Shown here one piece after another: positions 55,228 to 64,000 of a stretch of 64,000 nt of DNA. Both the position numbers and the translations under genes were made by a program. Position 1 is the stretch's first letter. Each line of letters opens with the position of its first letter. The notes beneath the pieces are model-generated. The model searched no databases, had not been told where the DNA came from, and saw only the letters and a program-made list of their open reading frames with translations. This stretch comes from Trichopria drosophilae (Eukaryota > Arthropoda > Insecta > Hymenoptera > Diapriidae): assembly GCA_030407085.1 (NCBI GenBank), contig CM059582.1, positions 86,211,501 to 86,275,500 of the forward strand, written 5' to 3'.

Positions 55228-57270
55228 ATGTTGACCGGTCATGAATTTTCGCAATTAGTGCAACGTTTTTACAATTGTTTAGAAACCTTGCTAGATCAAC
55301 AAGCACCATTGGTGACCAGGACAGTAGATCGACCCCGTGCCCCCTGGATTAATTTGGAACTCAAGTGTCAAATTAAGCAACGTAATTCGCTATATCAACG
55401 GGCTAAGCGTATTCATAATGCAGTGCTTCTGACTCAATATCGAGAATTACGGAAGCGAATAAAGCGATGGTTACGAGCGGCTAAAGAGCAGTATATTTGT
55501 AATGCATTGGGACAGGTTACTGATCAAGGTAGAATTTGGGCTCTATTGAGGTAGAATTCGGCCTCTCAGAGATTTCATCACATTCTGCATTAAGTCACTT
55601 CACGCCCGAAGATCTAAACTGGTACTATAGTGAAGTTGCATCAGTGTATCCCCCCTGTGATCAGAACCAACTTAAGAATATTCTTGCAAGCCCACTTACA
55701 CGTAATCACCTGAGATTTGTTTTCTCAACGCTACAAACTGATGAAGTTTTGAGAGTGATCTCAGCCTTGTTTCATAAATCGAAAGGTCCTAGCCCAGATG
55801 GGCTTCAATTACGACATATTCGGAAAATCCGGTCTGTCATGGTTGTCCCGCTAACGGCAATTTTCAACCTATCACTGTCACTTGGCAAACTATCCGTTAA
55901 CCTGGAAGCGAGTGTATATAATACCACTTAATAAGAAAACCAATCCACTATCGCCAAGTGACACTCGTCCTATAGCAAATCCAGCCCACATCCCCAAACT
56001 CTTGGACACTTTAGTAACTCGGAAGATCGTCGAATATCTGGAAGCTAATAATCTGCTCCATCCTCGACAGTATGGGTTTCGAAGATTCCACAGCACTCAA
56101 ACTGCTCTCCTCCACATCTTAGACGATGTGCGACGTGGGATTGAACATGGTTACATTACCATCCTGGTATTATTCGAAATCTCGAAGGCATTTGACTCCC
56201 TAAACCACCCGTTGATACTATGGTCACTACGTAAACTGGGTTTTTTTGACAAGGCTATTATTTGGATGTACTTCTATCTCTCTGGTCGCTAGCAAATTAT
56301 TCAGGGCCTCGATGGACCTGCCTAGGAACAATGCTTCACTACTACCAGAGTTCCGCAAGGTTCTAGTTTAGGACCGATTCTATTTATAATAGTTTTTAAT
56401 TCTCTTTTCGCACGACTACGCTTCTGCCGTGAAACGTCCGTTGTATTCGCAAATAATACGCAGTTCTACTTAACAACACCACTGAGCCGTCTAGATGAGA
56501 CTATTGCAAATCTAAATAGTGACATCGAATCGTTTTGCCTTTGGACCCAGGAATGCGGCCTTTCGCTTATCATGAGAAAGACACGGGCAATTATTTTTGG
56601 CTCTAGGCAAAACTTGACAAATCTGCGCAACATTATGGTCCCACCGGTGTTAGTCAATGGCACAGTCATTCTGTATGTTAATGAAGTACGAGATCTGGGA
56701 ATATATCTCTCATCGGACTTAACTTGGAACCGCCATATATCATCAATTAGTTCTAAGGTACACTACACTCTATATCGCTTACGATTCCGAGGTTCCGTGC
56801 TGCCGCCAAAATTAAAACTGTTGTTGGTAAATGCGTTAATTCTCCCTCATATCGATTTTTCGTGTCTGGTCTACAAAGGCGCCTCTGCGTATCTGCTGTT
56901 AAAAGTGCGGAGACTACAAAATGCTGCGCTCAGGTATATTTACCAATTGCGCCGTGATCAGAGTTTGGCACCTCTCTGGCGGATATCTAATTGGTTGTTA
57001 CCAGTGGATGGTTATAACTACTTTTTAGGATCACTAACTTTTCAAATTGTATCGTCACATCAACCATCGTATCTGTTCGCTAACTTCCTACCAGTTTCCC
57101 CATTATTGCGTACTTCATCGCGGGCCTATCACAATCAGCATACCATCTCCCGTTATGTCGCACCGAAATTTTCCATAGTTCATTTTGGATATCAGCGATT
57201 TCCTTGTGGAACTCCCTTCCCGGCGCAATTAGGCAATTTACCTCACAAACGGCCTTCAAAATCTCGCTGA
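55228..57270 (+). pseudogene. LINE-E ORF2: linker, reverse transcriptase and C-terminus, catalytically dead
   Basis: Linker 55228-55554 (APWINLELKCQIKQRNSLYQ). 55536-55931 enters RT (FHKSKGPSPDGLQLRHI). 55882-56292 has PLNKKTNPLSPSDTRPIANP, FRRFHSTQTALLHIL and LFEISKAFDSLNH, where the usual Asp in DFSKAFD is Glu. The stop after YLSGR precedes VPQGSSLGPILFIIV near 56355. The catalytic FADD is FANN at about 56448-56460. 56572-57270 is the thumb and C-terminal region (GIYLSSDLTWNRHISSI, YQLRRDQSLAPLWR). At least four frame changes or stops. It is the closest relative of LINE-A in the window. Confidence 0.88.
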
Positions 57271-58406
57271 ATAATTACCTGCGGAGAGATTACAATTTAG
57301 TGACAAATCGTTAAATTGTATTGTACTATAAACTGTATTTCAACTGTTTTCCCTTGTCGTTTGCTAATGCGGTATAAAATAATTAGAGTAGTGGTACTTG
57401 TAACTTTTTTTTATAATATCTCTGTTGTTTTTATCTTTAATTTTTTATTTACGCTGTCATATATGTAATAACTATGAATAGGTAATTGCGTCGCGTTTTT
57501 AGTGTAAAAAGTCTACTATTTTAAAATGTCAACTCTACCATGTAGAGAGAGAACTAGATAAGTAAGTGTAGGTTAATAATTTTGTAAATTAGCGGATAAG
57601 TGTGTATTTTTGTATGTTGCTATATCTTTTATATTTGTATTTTTATCACTAATTTTAACAGTAACGCATGATTTGCTATTTCCACAACTAAATGATGTAA
57701 TCCCAGTTCAAGATATAGCAGGCACGCCTACGTCGATCTCGAAAGCCTAAGTTATTTTTAAAAAATCTATCAGACTCGAGTCCAAATAGGCAACGTGACC
57801 AAGAACTTAATAGGACGCGGCTTATAACAAAGTTGAAATGATATATGAACTACATAATTTTAGGATATCGGTAAACGAATCACGTTTTACAGAAGTCATT
57901 GTAGGCAGGACTGACGACATCGCTTGACGGGTTCTGTACATATCGTTTTTTTTTTTGTAGAAATCAGCCCTCGTGTTATGGGCGAGACGATTAATTCCAA
58001 GTAAGGATATGAGGGAGCTACTTCTATCCGCCGATTATAAAGGAAAAAGTTACTAATAAATAATAAAAATAACAATTTTTGTTTTAGATGTATTAACTGT
58101 TATGCCATTTAGAGAGCGGTAAGAAAAAAAAACAAGGGAACAAATTTTTTTATTGAATTATTGTGATGTTTTACGGTGTGAAACATCAACATTAGATGAT
58201 AAACTATTGTGTAATTTTTTTTCCGAAGTTACAAAATTTAGACGTATATTCTGGGTCAAAGTGATATTTCGAGAAATTATTTACGCAAGCAGAAAATCAC
58301 AGGAATTGATTGCTCAATCATGACATGTTCAAGGGCAAAGGTTCAAAATATTGTTCATTTGAATAAAATAAACAATGTATGCTTCTAATGCTTTTGATAT
58401 ACTGAC
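57271..58406. other. LINE-E 3' tail and kinase intron, no gene
   Basis: AT-rich. The LINE probably ends between 57300 and 57700 but no poly-A tail or short repeat marks it. 57700-58400 is intron adjacent to the kinase donor site. An A-run at about 58118-58128 is the only simple repeat. Confidence 0.4.
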
Positions 58407-58556
58407 CGATAAAAATGCATGAATAAGATCAGCTCTCACGACTATCAAAGATTTTGCGTTTAAAATCATTGTGAAGGTTTCATCTTTTTCTGTTGATATT
58501 AAACTTCCGAACCACGACTTTCTCGCAAAATCGATAGAAGAATCCGTCATATTCAA
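58407..58556 (-). CDS. sff: SAD/BRSK kinase, internal exon at the start of the KA1-like region
   Basis: A 150-nt minus-strand exon, exactly 50 codons, phase 0 at both ends. The acceptor TATATTTTCAG precedes 58556 and the donor TCG|GTCAGT follows 58407. It encodes SSIDFARKSWFGSLISTEKD … VVRADLIHAFLS. From memory this matches the BRSK/SAD block KKSWFGNFISLEKEEQ … SIKADIVHAFLS just after the auto-inhibitory sequence. Together with 12554-12728 it gives a continuous BRSK-like C-terminus, so the intervening 45,678 bp form one intron. Upstream exons, including the kinase and UBA domains, are expected beyond 64000. Confidence 0.9.
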
Positions 58557-59683
58557 CTGAAAATATATAAATAGATATTAATAAAAGAATATACCATAAA
58601 AATGCGAGAAGAATCAGTCAAATATTTCCAAATCTTATATAAATACAATTATTATTTTGCTTATAGTTTACTGTATACAGTATTTTATTCATTTAAATAT
58701 AATAGTTTAGATGATGTTCAACATGATCTGAATACATATTTTGATTCCAGTGGCAATATATTTATAAGCTAAAATAGATACATGCAGCTTTCATTGGAAA
58801 CCTCCCTATAGAGTAAAATCATGTACACTTCAAAATTTACGTAAATATAAATTTATATATGATTATGCTTCTAGCTAGAAATATAAACCATAGTCGCATT
58901 TAGTAAATCCTCATAATAATACCTTGAAGTGGTTGCAAATCCACAGAGCTTTCCTAATGCCTTTCTTCGTACAGCACAAAACACAAGTGTTCGAGTCTAA
59001 ATCAAGAGGAGCGATCGCTCCTCGCACGAAGTTGTTATAGTCCTAACCGCCTCGCACACTATCGATATAGTGCGTCCTCCTGTTAAAAGATGCGTCGATC
59101 TTTGTCTCATTCTCTTTATGAGCCGCATGAGGGATTGGACCTTTTCTCCTGCATCTTAGCATGTGCCACTGACAATATTCCACATGCATCGGCACACACT
59201 CGCCCTAAACGAGGATCTCATTCGTCCCTCGACGAGAACCCGCCCTTAACTAGGTCGCACTATCCACGCACACACATGCACGCACGCGTTGGAGGACAAT
59301 CTCGTATAAAATCAAATATATATATCTATAATATACAAACTTACATATGCATTAAAATAAATTTTGGATATCCTGATGACGTTGGGATAAACCGGCAAAA
59401 TTCTATATTAAAAAGGTTGTGAGAATGATAGCATATAGTCTAGGCGACAGGTATAGCTATGTGGCCTTTTATATGTCTCCGAATAAATGAAGTTGATTCT
59501 TATGTATTTTGAGCCCCTGAATCTGAATATTTTGGGTAGAATGCGTGAAAGTGGTGCAGTTGATTGTTATTAACAAATTTTGTTTACAATTAAAAAAATT
59601 TAATTTTCCTTTGTTTTTTATTTTAAAAAAAAATTTTTTTGTTAGATTCTTTGGTCATTTTGGACAAAAAATATATCTTGTGA
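58557..59683. other. Kinase intron, no gene; contains an 18-bp perfect palindrome
   Basis: AT-rich to about 58980, then more mixed. GAGGAGCGATCGCTCCTC (59006-59023) is a perfect palindrome. CACGCACACACATGCACGCA at about 59264-59285 is a simple repeat. No exon-like frame could be joined to the kinase. Confidence 0.45.
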
Positions 59684-60023
59684 ATGTTACGAACGAAAGA
59701 CGTCCGCAACGGGTCCTTGATGGGTCAGGTCAGGTTCTGACACCAGCCCTGTCGGATGTGGGTCGAGGATATTTTGGGAAAGGTATAGATATAGTGATGT
59801 ACGATCACCAGTTTAGATGATGATGGGCCGTTTATTAACCCCACCTAAAATATTCCTTTTCCGTGCGGACCAACACCTGTACAGAGGCAACGGCGCGCTA
59901 TATCGAACGCACGGGGCGCGCACTTAGATTTCCCGTCGTTCCGGATTCGCGACAGATTTCGAGCCCGTACTCTTCGATCTCGGTAGACCGTGCGTTAAGT
60001 TTGTACGTTGAGTTAAGACTGTC
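59684..60023 (+). repeat. GC-richer block, possibly an LTR or other repeat split by the Chapaev-like element
   Basis: Begins near TGTTACGAACGAAAGACGTC and runs GC-rich (CCCGTCGTTCCGGATTCGCG) to ACTGTC at 60023. The sequence continues at 63892 (TGTCCTTTGAGATCCGCCTC) after the inserted element and leaves the window. The TGTTACG start recalls insect Gypsy LTRs, but no internal retroelement sequence is present to test it. Confidence 0.3.
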
Positions 60024-60600
60024 CACGGTGGGCTTGAACCAACTTTAAATAAAAAGTCTTCCGAAATGGGATTTTCGTGTTGGTTCTGGTACTGGTGACC
60101 TTCCTGAGTATTTTCATCAAAAAATTAAAAAAATTTGTCGGGCACTTTTTTTTTAAATTGACTTTTTGTAGTAAAATAGGAAAATTAATAAAATTACGAG
60201 TTATAACGTATACTCAAATATTCTGAAATGCGATTTTCTTGTTGAATCTGGTACTGGTGACCTTCCTGAGTATTTTCATCAAAAAATTAAAAAAATCGGT
60301 CGGGCACATTTTTTTTAAATTGACTTTTTGTAGTAAAATAGGAAAATTAATCAAATTACGAGTTATAACGTATACTCAAATATTCTGAAATGGGATTTTC
60401 TTGTTGATTCTGGTACTGGTGACCTTTCTGAGTATTTTCATAAAAAAGTTTAAAAAATCAGTCGAGCCGTTTTTCTAAAACTTGACTTTTTGTAGGCAAA
60501 TTAGAAAATTAATAAAATGAAGTATAACGTATGCTTAAATATTTTAAACATATATTATTTTGTTTTTAATGATAGGTTATTAATAAAACAATATAAATTG
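60024..60600 (+). repeat. Left TIR of the Chapaev-like element, three ~162-bp internal units
   Basis: ACTGGTGACC marks each unit at 60091, 60253 and 60415. Units contain TTCTGAAATGGGATTTTCTT, GAGTATTTTCATC, TTGACTTTTTGTAG and GAGTTATAACGTATACTCAA. The inner end is AATGATAGGTTATTAATAAA at about 60568. Confidence 0.92.
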
Positions 60601-60779
60601 CATGGATTTCTTTTAATGTCCACAAGAATTCTGAAATCTAGTGTACACATGAGGATAAAGTTTTGTTCAACTTAAACGAATAAAACACGTATATGTGAAA
60701 TCATTGAAAATAATAAATCATTAGTCAATCTTAACTTAATATTTATTAACATTTTTTTACATATCGGTCACAATAAATA

Positions 60780-62475
60780 TTAAAAATGGAGACCATTAAA
60801 TTCGCAAACAGCGCGTAATAAATGTTGCTTGTAGTCCGAATGTGTTGGGCCAACTTTGTGTTTTAGCCAAATAGTATTAAATTCATGATGAACCGATTCA
60901 AAAGCTTGTTCGCTGAATATTCCTAATCCTAACTGATATTTGTTGCAAAATTCTTGCACGTGTACAAAAATATAATGCACTTTGGGGGTAACTGAAATTC
61001 CGAGACTTAAATAACTACTTCTGAAATTGTTTATATATTTGGCGTAGTCAGGATCTAAAATTTTACTGCAACATGCTTTAACTACTTCGCGAAAATCACT
61101 GAATACTTGTACGAATTTTAAACATCCTAGTGGGCAATTATTGCGCAAGTTGTCTAATTTATCTAATAATTTTTTACAAGAGTTCCCATTAAAGCTCGCG
61201 CCACCATACGTAACTTCACGTTCAACGTTACACGTTTTTACCCAGTATAAAGCTGTTTCCTTAAATTCTTTTGACATCTGATTATATAAACCATTTACTA
61301 CCCTTAATAGTAAGTGAAGTTCTGGTGGAGGCAGAAGGTCAAGAACAATTTTCTTTTTTTGGGCAGTAATAAATATTGGTGGTGAAATACAACACATGAA
61401 ATTTTTGGCTTCATTTTTTCTTCTTCCAGCATTATTCCAATTAATATAATTTTCGTTTATATTTTCAATTGTTCGTAAGGTAGAAGATTCATGAAGTTGA
61501 CACTTTGAGACGTTACACCAGGTACATGGATAAGAACTACTAGAAGGCATAATACCAGCCATAATATTGCCTAATTTAATATCAGCCGCAATAGTCGTAT
61601 TTACATTATCACTATCAATTCTTAATATAGACCATAAATATTTCACGTTTTCGTAGTTTTCTTTGACTTTTTCAGCTAAACCAAGTATGATTAGTTTTTT
61701 AACACCGGAATCTTGGAAACATTTAGAAGCAACTCCGTCATTGTATTTTTGTCGTTTACTACGTTTGTTAGATTCCATTTCACATTCAATAGATTGAATT
61801 GACAAACATATTTTTAAAGATCCTCCGCCACTACCAATGCCAAATTTTAATCGTACATTATTTACATCGCGTTTTACTTTTATACATTCAATTAATCCGT
61901 TTAAATTATTACAGTATACTACTTCTTGTTCAAAATCTGACATTTTATCACCTTTTATAATTTTAAATTTATAACTTGTTACTTCAAAAAATTGATCCAA
62001 ACCGTGAATATCAGCGGAAAGCTTGTCTTTTAAATTAGATTCAACAATGTTCCTGTTGTTGGTGGCAACGCGAATCATTGACGCAATTCCAATAGTCGTT
62101 TTTTGAGAAAGGCTAAATCTTGTTTGAATTTTTTTCATATCACTTGTTGTAATAATAATTGATTTCTTCGAGTTTATTTTTGTAGGTTTTATGACAATAT
62201 TTAAGGGTTTACCATGAAGTTGTTTTATCGATAGTGATGAAGTATTTGAAGTATTTTCTGGTTGGTTTACATTGGAAACTTTTTCTTCTAAAATCGATGA
62301 AATAAGTTGGTCTTGAACTTGTGACGTTGATTCTGACATTAATTTTTCAAATTGTTAAGACGAGTTGAATTGTTACACTTATGCGATTTGCCTTGAGCGA
62401 TCAGTGACAAGCAATTATCGCAGCGGTTATGTGTTGTGGAATGATCTTTATTGTTTATTGTGTTGTCAAGATTAC
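60780..62475 (-). CDS. Transposase, main exon (Chapaev-like), one frameshift
   Basis: The exon opens at 62475 after acceptor TTTTTCATAG. The first ~45 codons carry CDNCLSLIAQGKSHKCNN, a Cys/His cluster, then STRLNNLKN and TAA at about 62342, overlapping ATG 62339 by one frame (TAATG). From 62339 the frame is open for 519 codons to 60780: LSLSQKTTIGIASMIRV (helix-turn-helix-like), LKFGIGSGGGSLKICLS, AADIKLGNIMAGIMPSSSSY then PCTWCN, LDLLPPPELHLLLRVVNGLY, and a conserved C-terminus (LGISVTPKVHYIFVHVQEFC, GIFSEQAFESVHHEFN, LLRAVCEFNGLHF). I recognise the C-terminal block from uncharacterised insect and cnidarian proteins. Acidic catalytic residues cannot be assigned by eye. A single 1-nt indel would reconnect the zinc segment, so this copy is near-intact. 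Confidence 0.75.
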
Positions 62476-62563
62476 CTATGAAAAATAGATAATATAAATT
62501 TTAAAATAATATAATAATGGACCATACACAGTGTGTATATAGTTTATTTATTTTAATACTTAC
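62476..62563 (-). other. Predicted 88-bp intron inside the Chapaev-like transposase
   Basis: Donor AAAG|GTAAGTATT and acceptor TTTTTCATAG|GTAATC. Splicing keeps the frame (AAA GGT AAT) and joins two cysteine-rich segments. It contains an in-frame stop if unspliced. Confidence 0.75.
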
Positions 62564-62990
62564 CTTTATATCTATTTTTAACCTCCTTTGTTGATGCAAT
62601 ACTAAAAAATTTCGGATGAGTTTGATTTTTGGAAAAGTTAGGAATTGTATTCCTTGCCATTTGGCAAATTGTACATTCACACAATGTTAGATTCATAGAC
62701 CTAGTACTAATACTATTGTACTTAAACATCGATTCATTTGGTGGTTCTAACAATTTTCTTTGTAATTTCTTTGAATCATACAACTTATTTAAGCACGTGC
62801 TACAAATTCCACTAGGTAACCATCTGTCGCTAGCTTTATATTTAAAAATCATATTTGCTAAAGATTCAATTTTTCCACTTGGTATTATTGTTGCCATTTT
62901 TGTAACCCCACCTAGGCCTTTCTTTTTGCAACAAAATATACAGATCTTTTTACGATTTTCATCGTGCGTGAGAGCGTGACTTTTCAACAT
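62564..62990 (-). CDS. Transposase first exon, Cys-rich N-terminal domain
   Basis: ATG at 62990 (MLKSHALTHDENRKK). Three cysteine groups follow: ICIFCCKKKGLGG, WLPSGICSTCLNKLY and LTLCECTICQMAR, with SISTRSMNL before the last. The C…C, GIC..C and C-x-C-x-x-C-x-x-A-R spacing is typical of the zinc-binding N-terminus of this transposon protein family, probably for binding the TIRs. It ends in phase 1 at the GTAAGT donor and continues at 62475. Open throughout; the minus strand carries the only credible frame. Confidence 0.78.
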
Positions 62991-63310
62991 GACAAGATTA
63001 GCACAATAACTTTACATTTACAAGATTGACATAATAACTCAACTAACATAACACGATATACATCACGAGGTTAACGGGAGTATGTATCACACATGTTGAA
63101 TGTCAACTTTAATGTAAGCAAGCAAACGTTTGTTCTGCTTGACTATGAAATGACTGAAAAAAAGACAGTTGAATATTAATATTTGCATATTACATATTTT
63201 ACACTGACTGCACGTTGAACTGCGAATAGGAATGAAATATAAAACCATTACTATGTCACGATTTTTTGGATTATTTTTATAAAAATACTCAGGAAGGTCA
63301 CCAGTTATTG

Positions 63311-63891
63311 GACTGCAATTTATATTGTTTTATTAATAACCTATCATTAAAAACAAAATAATATATGTTTAAAATATTTAAGCATACGTTATACTTCATT
63401 TTATTAATTTTCTAATTTGCCTACAAAAAGTCAAGTTTTAGAAAAACGGCCCGACTGATTTTTTAAATTTTTTTATGAAAATACTCAGAAAGGTCACCAG
63501 TACCAGAATCAACAAGAAAATCCCATTTCAGAATATTTGAGTATACGTTATAACTCGTAATTTTATTAATTTTCCTATTTTACTACAAAAAGTCAATTTA
63601 AAAAAAAGTGCCCGACAAATTTTTTTAATTTTTTGATGAAAATACTCAGGAAGGTCACCAGTACCAGATTCAACAAGAAAATCCCATTTCAGAATATTTG
63701 AGTATACGTTATAACTCGTAATTTTATTAATTTTCCTATTTTACTACAAAAAGTCAATTTAAAAAAAAAGTGCCCGACAAATTTTTTTAATTTTTTTATG
63801 AAAATACTCAGGAAGGTCACCAGTACCAGAAACAACACGAAAATCCCATTTCGGAAGACTTTTTATTTAAAGTTGGTTCAAGCCCACCGTG
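63311..63891 (-). repeat. Right TIR of the Chapaev-like element
   Basis: Inverse of 60024-60600. GGTCACCAGTACCAG marks units at about 63493, 63653 and 63814, and a shortened one (GGTCACCAGTTATTGG) lies at about 63296, so this side has an extra partial unit. Confidence 0.92.
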
Positions 63892-64000
63892 TGTCCTTTG
63901 AGATCCGCCTCGACGAAGTCGACGGATCGTTCCGACGTACCCGTATACGTTTGCAATTTTCGCCCCTGGGAACCTGCTGAGCTTTTAGTTTTGCTTCCGA
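63892..64000 (+). other. Continuation of the block interrupted by the Chapaev-like element
   Basis: Starts with the TGTC target duplication and is GC-richer than the element (GACGAAGTCGACGGATCGTT). Its identity depends on sequence beyond the window. Confidence 0.35.

Larger units (their letters stand above)
60024..63891 (-). mobile_element. 3.9-kb Chapaev-like (CMC group) DNA transposon
   Basis: Ends CACGGTGGGCTTGAACCAAC (left) and its exact inverse ending GTTCAAGCCCACCGTG (right), flanked by TGTC on both sides, a 4-bp target duplication. CAC…GTG tips with 4-bp duplications are those described for Chapaev elements. The ~580-bp TIRs are made of ~162-bp tandem units. The interior encodes a zinc exon (62990-62564), an 88-bp intron and a transposase (62475-60780). 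It inserted into the GC-richer 59684-60023/63892+ block. The superfamily is inferred from ends and duplication length, not from a transposase search. Confidence 0.8.

Noticed and set aside
61500..62339. RAG1/Transib transposase
   Set aside because: CAC-type ends recall RAG/Transib signals, but the 4-bp duplication fits Chapaev better than Transib's 5 bp, and I could not place RAG1 catalytic motifs.

Overview
This is eukaryotic, AT-rich DNA from an insect. A hymenopteran is my best guess, from the style of the purine-rich LINE and the BEL/Pao element, but nothing here fixes the order. The only host coding sequence I can support is two exons of a SAD/BRSK-type protein kinase (Drosophila sff) on the minus strand, at 58407-58556 and 12554-12728. 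Their phases and protein sequence join perfectly (…HAFLS | IEYIVHSV…). The roughly 45.7 kb between them is therefore one intron, and almost everything else described lies in that intron or in its neighbours and is transposon-derived.

Layout: 1-9.8 kb is a minus-strand Jockey/CR1-like LINE split by a 6.6-kb DNA element (2257-8896). That element has >600-bp terminal inverted repeats and one 1,472-codon frame that combines zinc clusters, a FEN/PIN-like nuclease core and a CXC (tesmin/TSO1-like) cluster. It is the best candidate for an undescribed system. 10-12 kb holds a tRNA-like relic and a second LINE. 12.55-12.73 kb is the kinase exon. 13.4-15 kb is a purine-rich LINE relic. 17.2-22.6 kb is a third LINE split by a 2.9-kb TIR element with an unassigned conserved transposase (17610-20523). 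22.7-25.6 kb is tandem arrays and a MITE. 26.2-29.3 kb is a P-element/THAP transposase relic. 30-33 kb is a GC-rich island and a ~121-bp satellite.

The region 33.7-40 kb is a BEL/Pao retroelement cut off inside its integrase, where it abuts a minus-strand Copia (39957-46745). The Copia is itself split by a 4.9-kb Harbinger/ISL2EU-like element (40739-45622) with a DDE-SWIM transposase and three kinds of internal tandem repeat. 47-52.9 kb holds a SINE, direct duplications, a hairpin MITE, a long-TIR non-autonomous element and a mariner-related relic. 53.3-57.3 kb is a plus-strand LINE with decayed catalytic residues. 58.4-58.6 kb is the upstream kinase exon. 60024-63891 is a compact Chapaev-like element (CAC…GTG ends, TGTC target duplication, spliced zinc-finger exon plus transposase) whose TIRs are built of ~162-bp tandem repeats.

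These elements do not form a pathway. They are layers of insertion into one intron: at least four DNA transposons landed inside older retroelements, which gives a relative chronology. All calls rest on reading the sequence and recalling family motifs; no database search was run.
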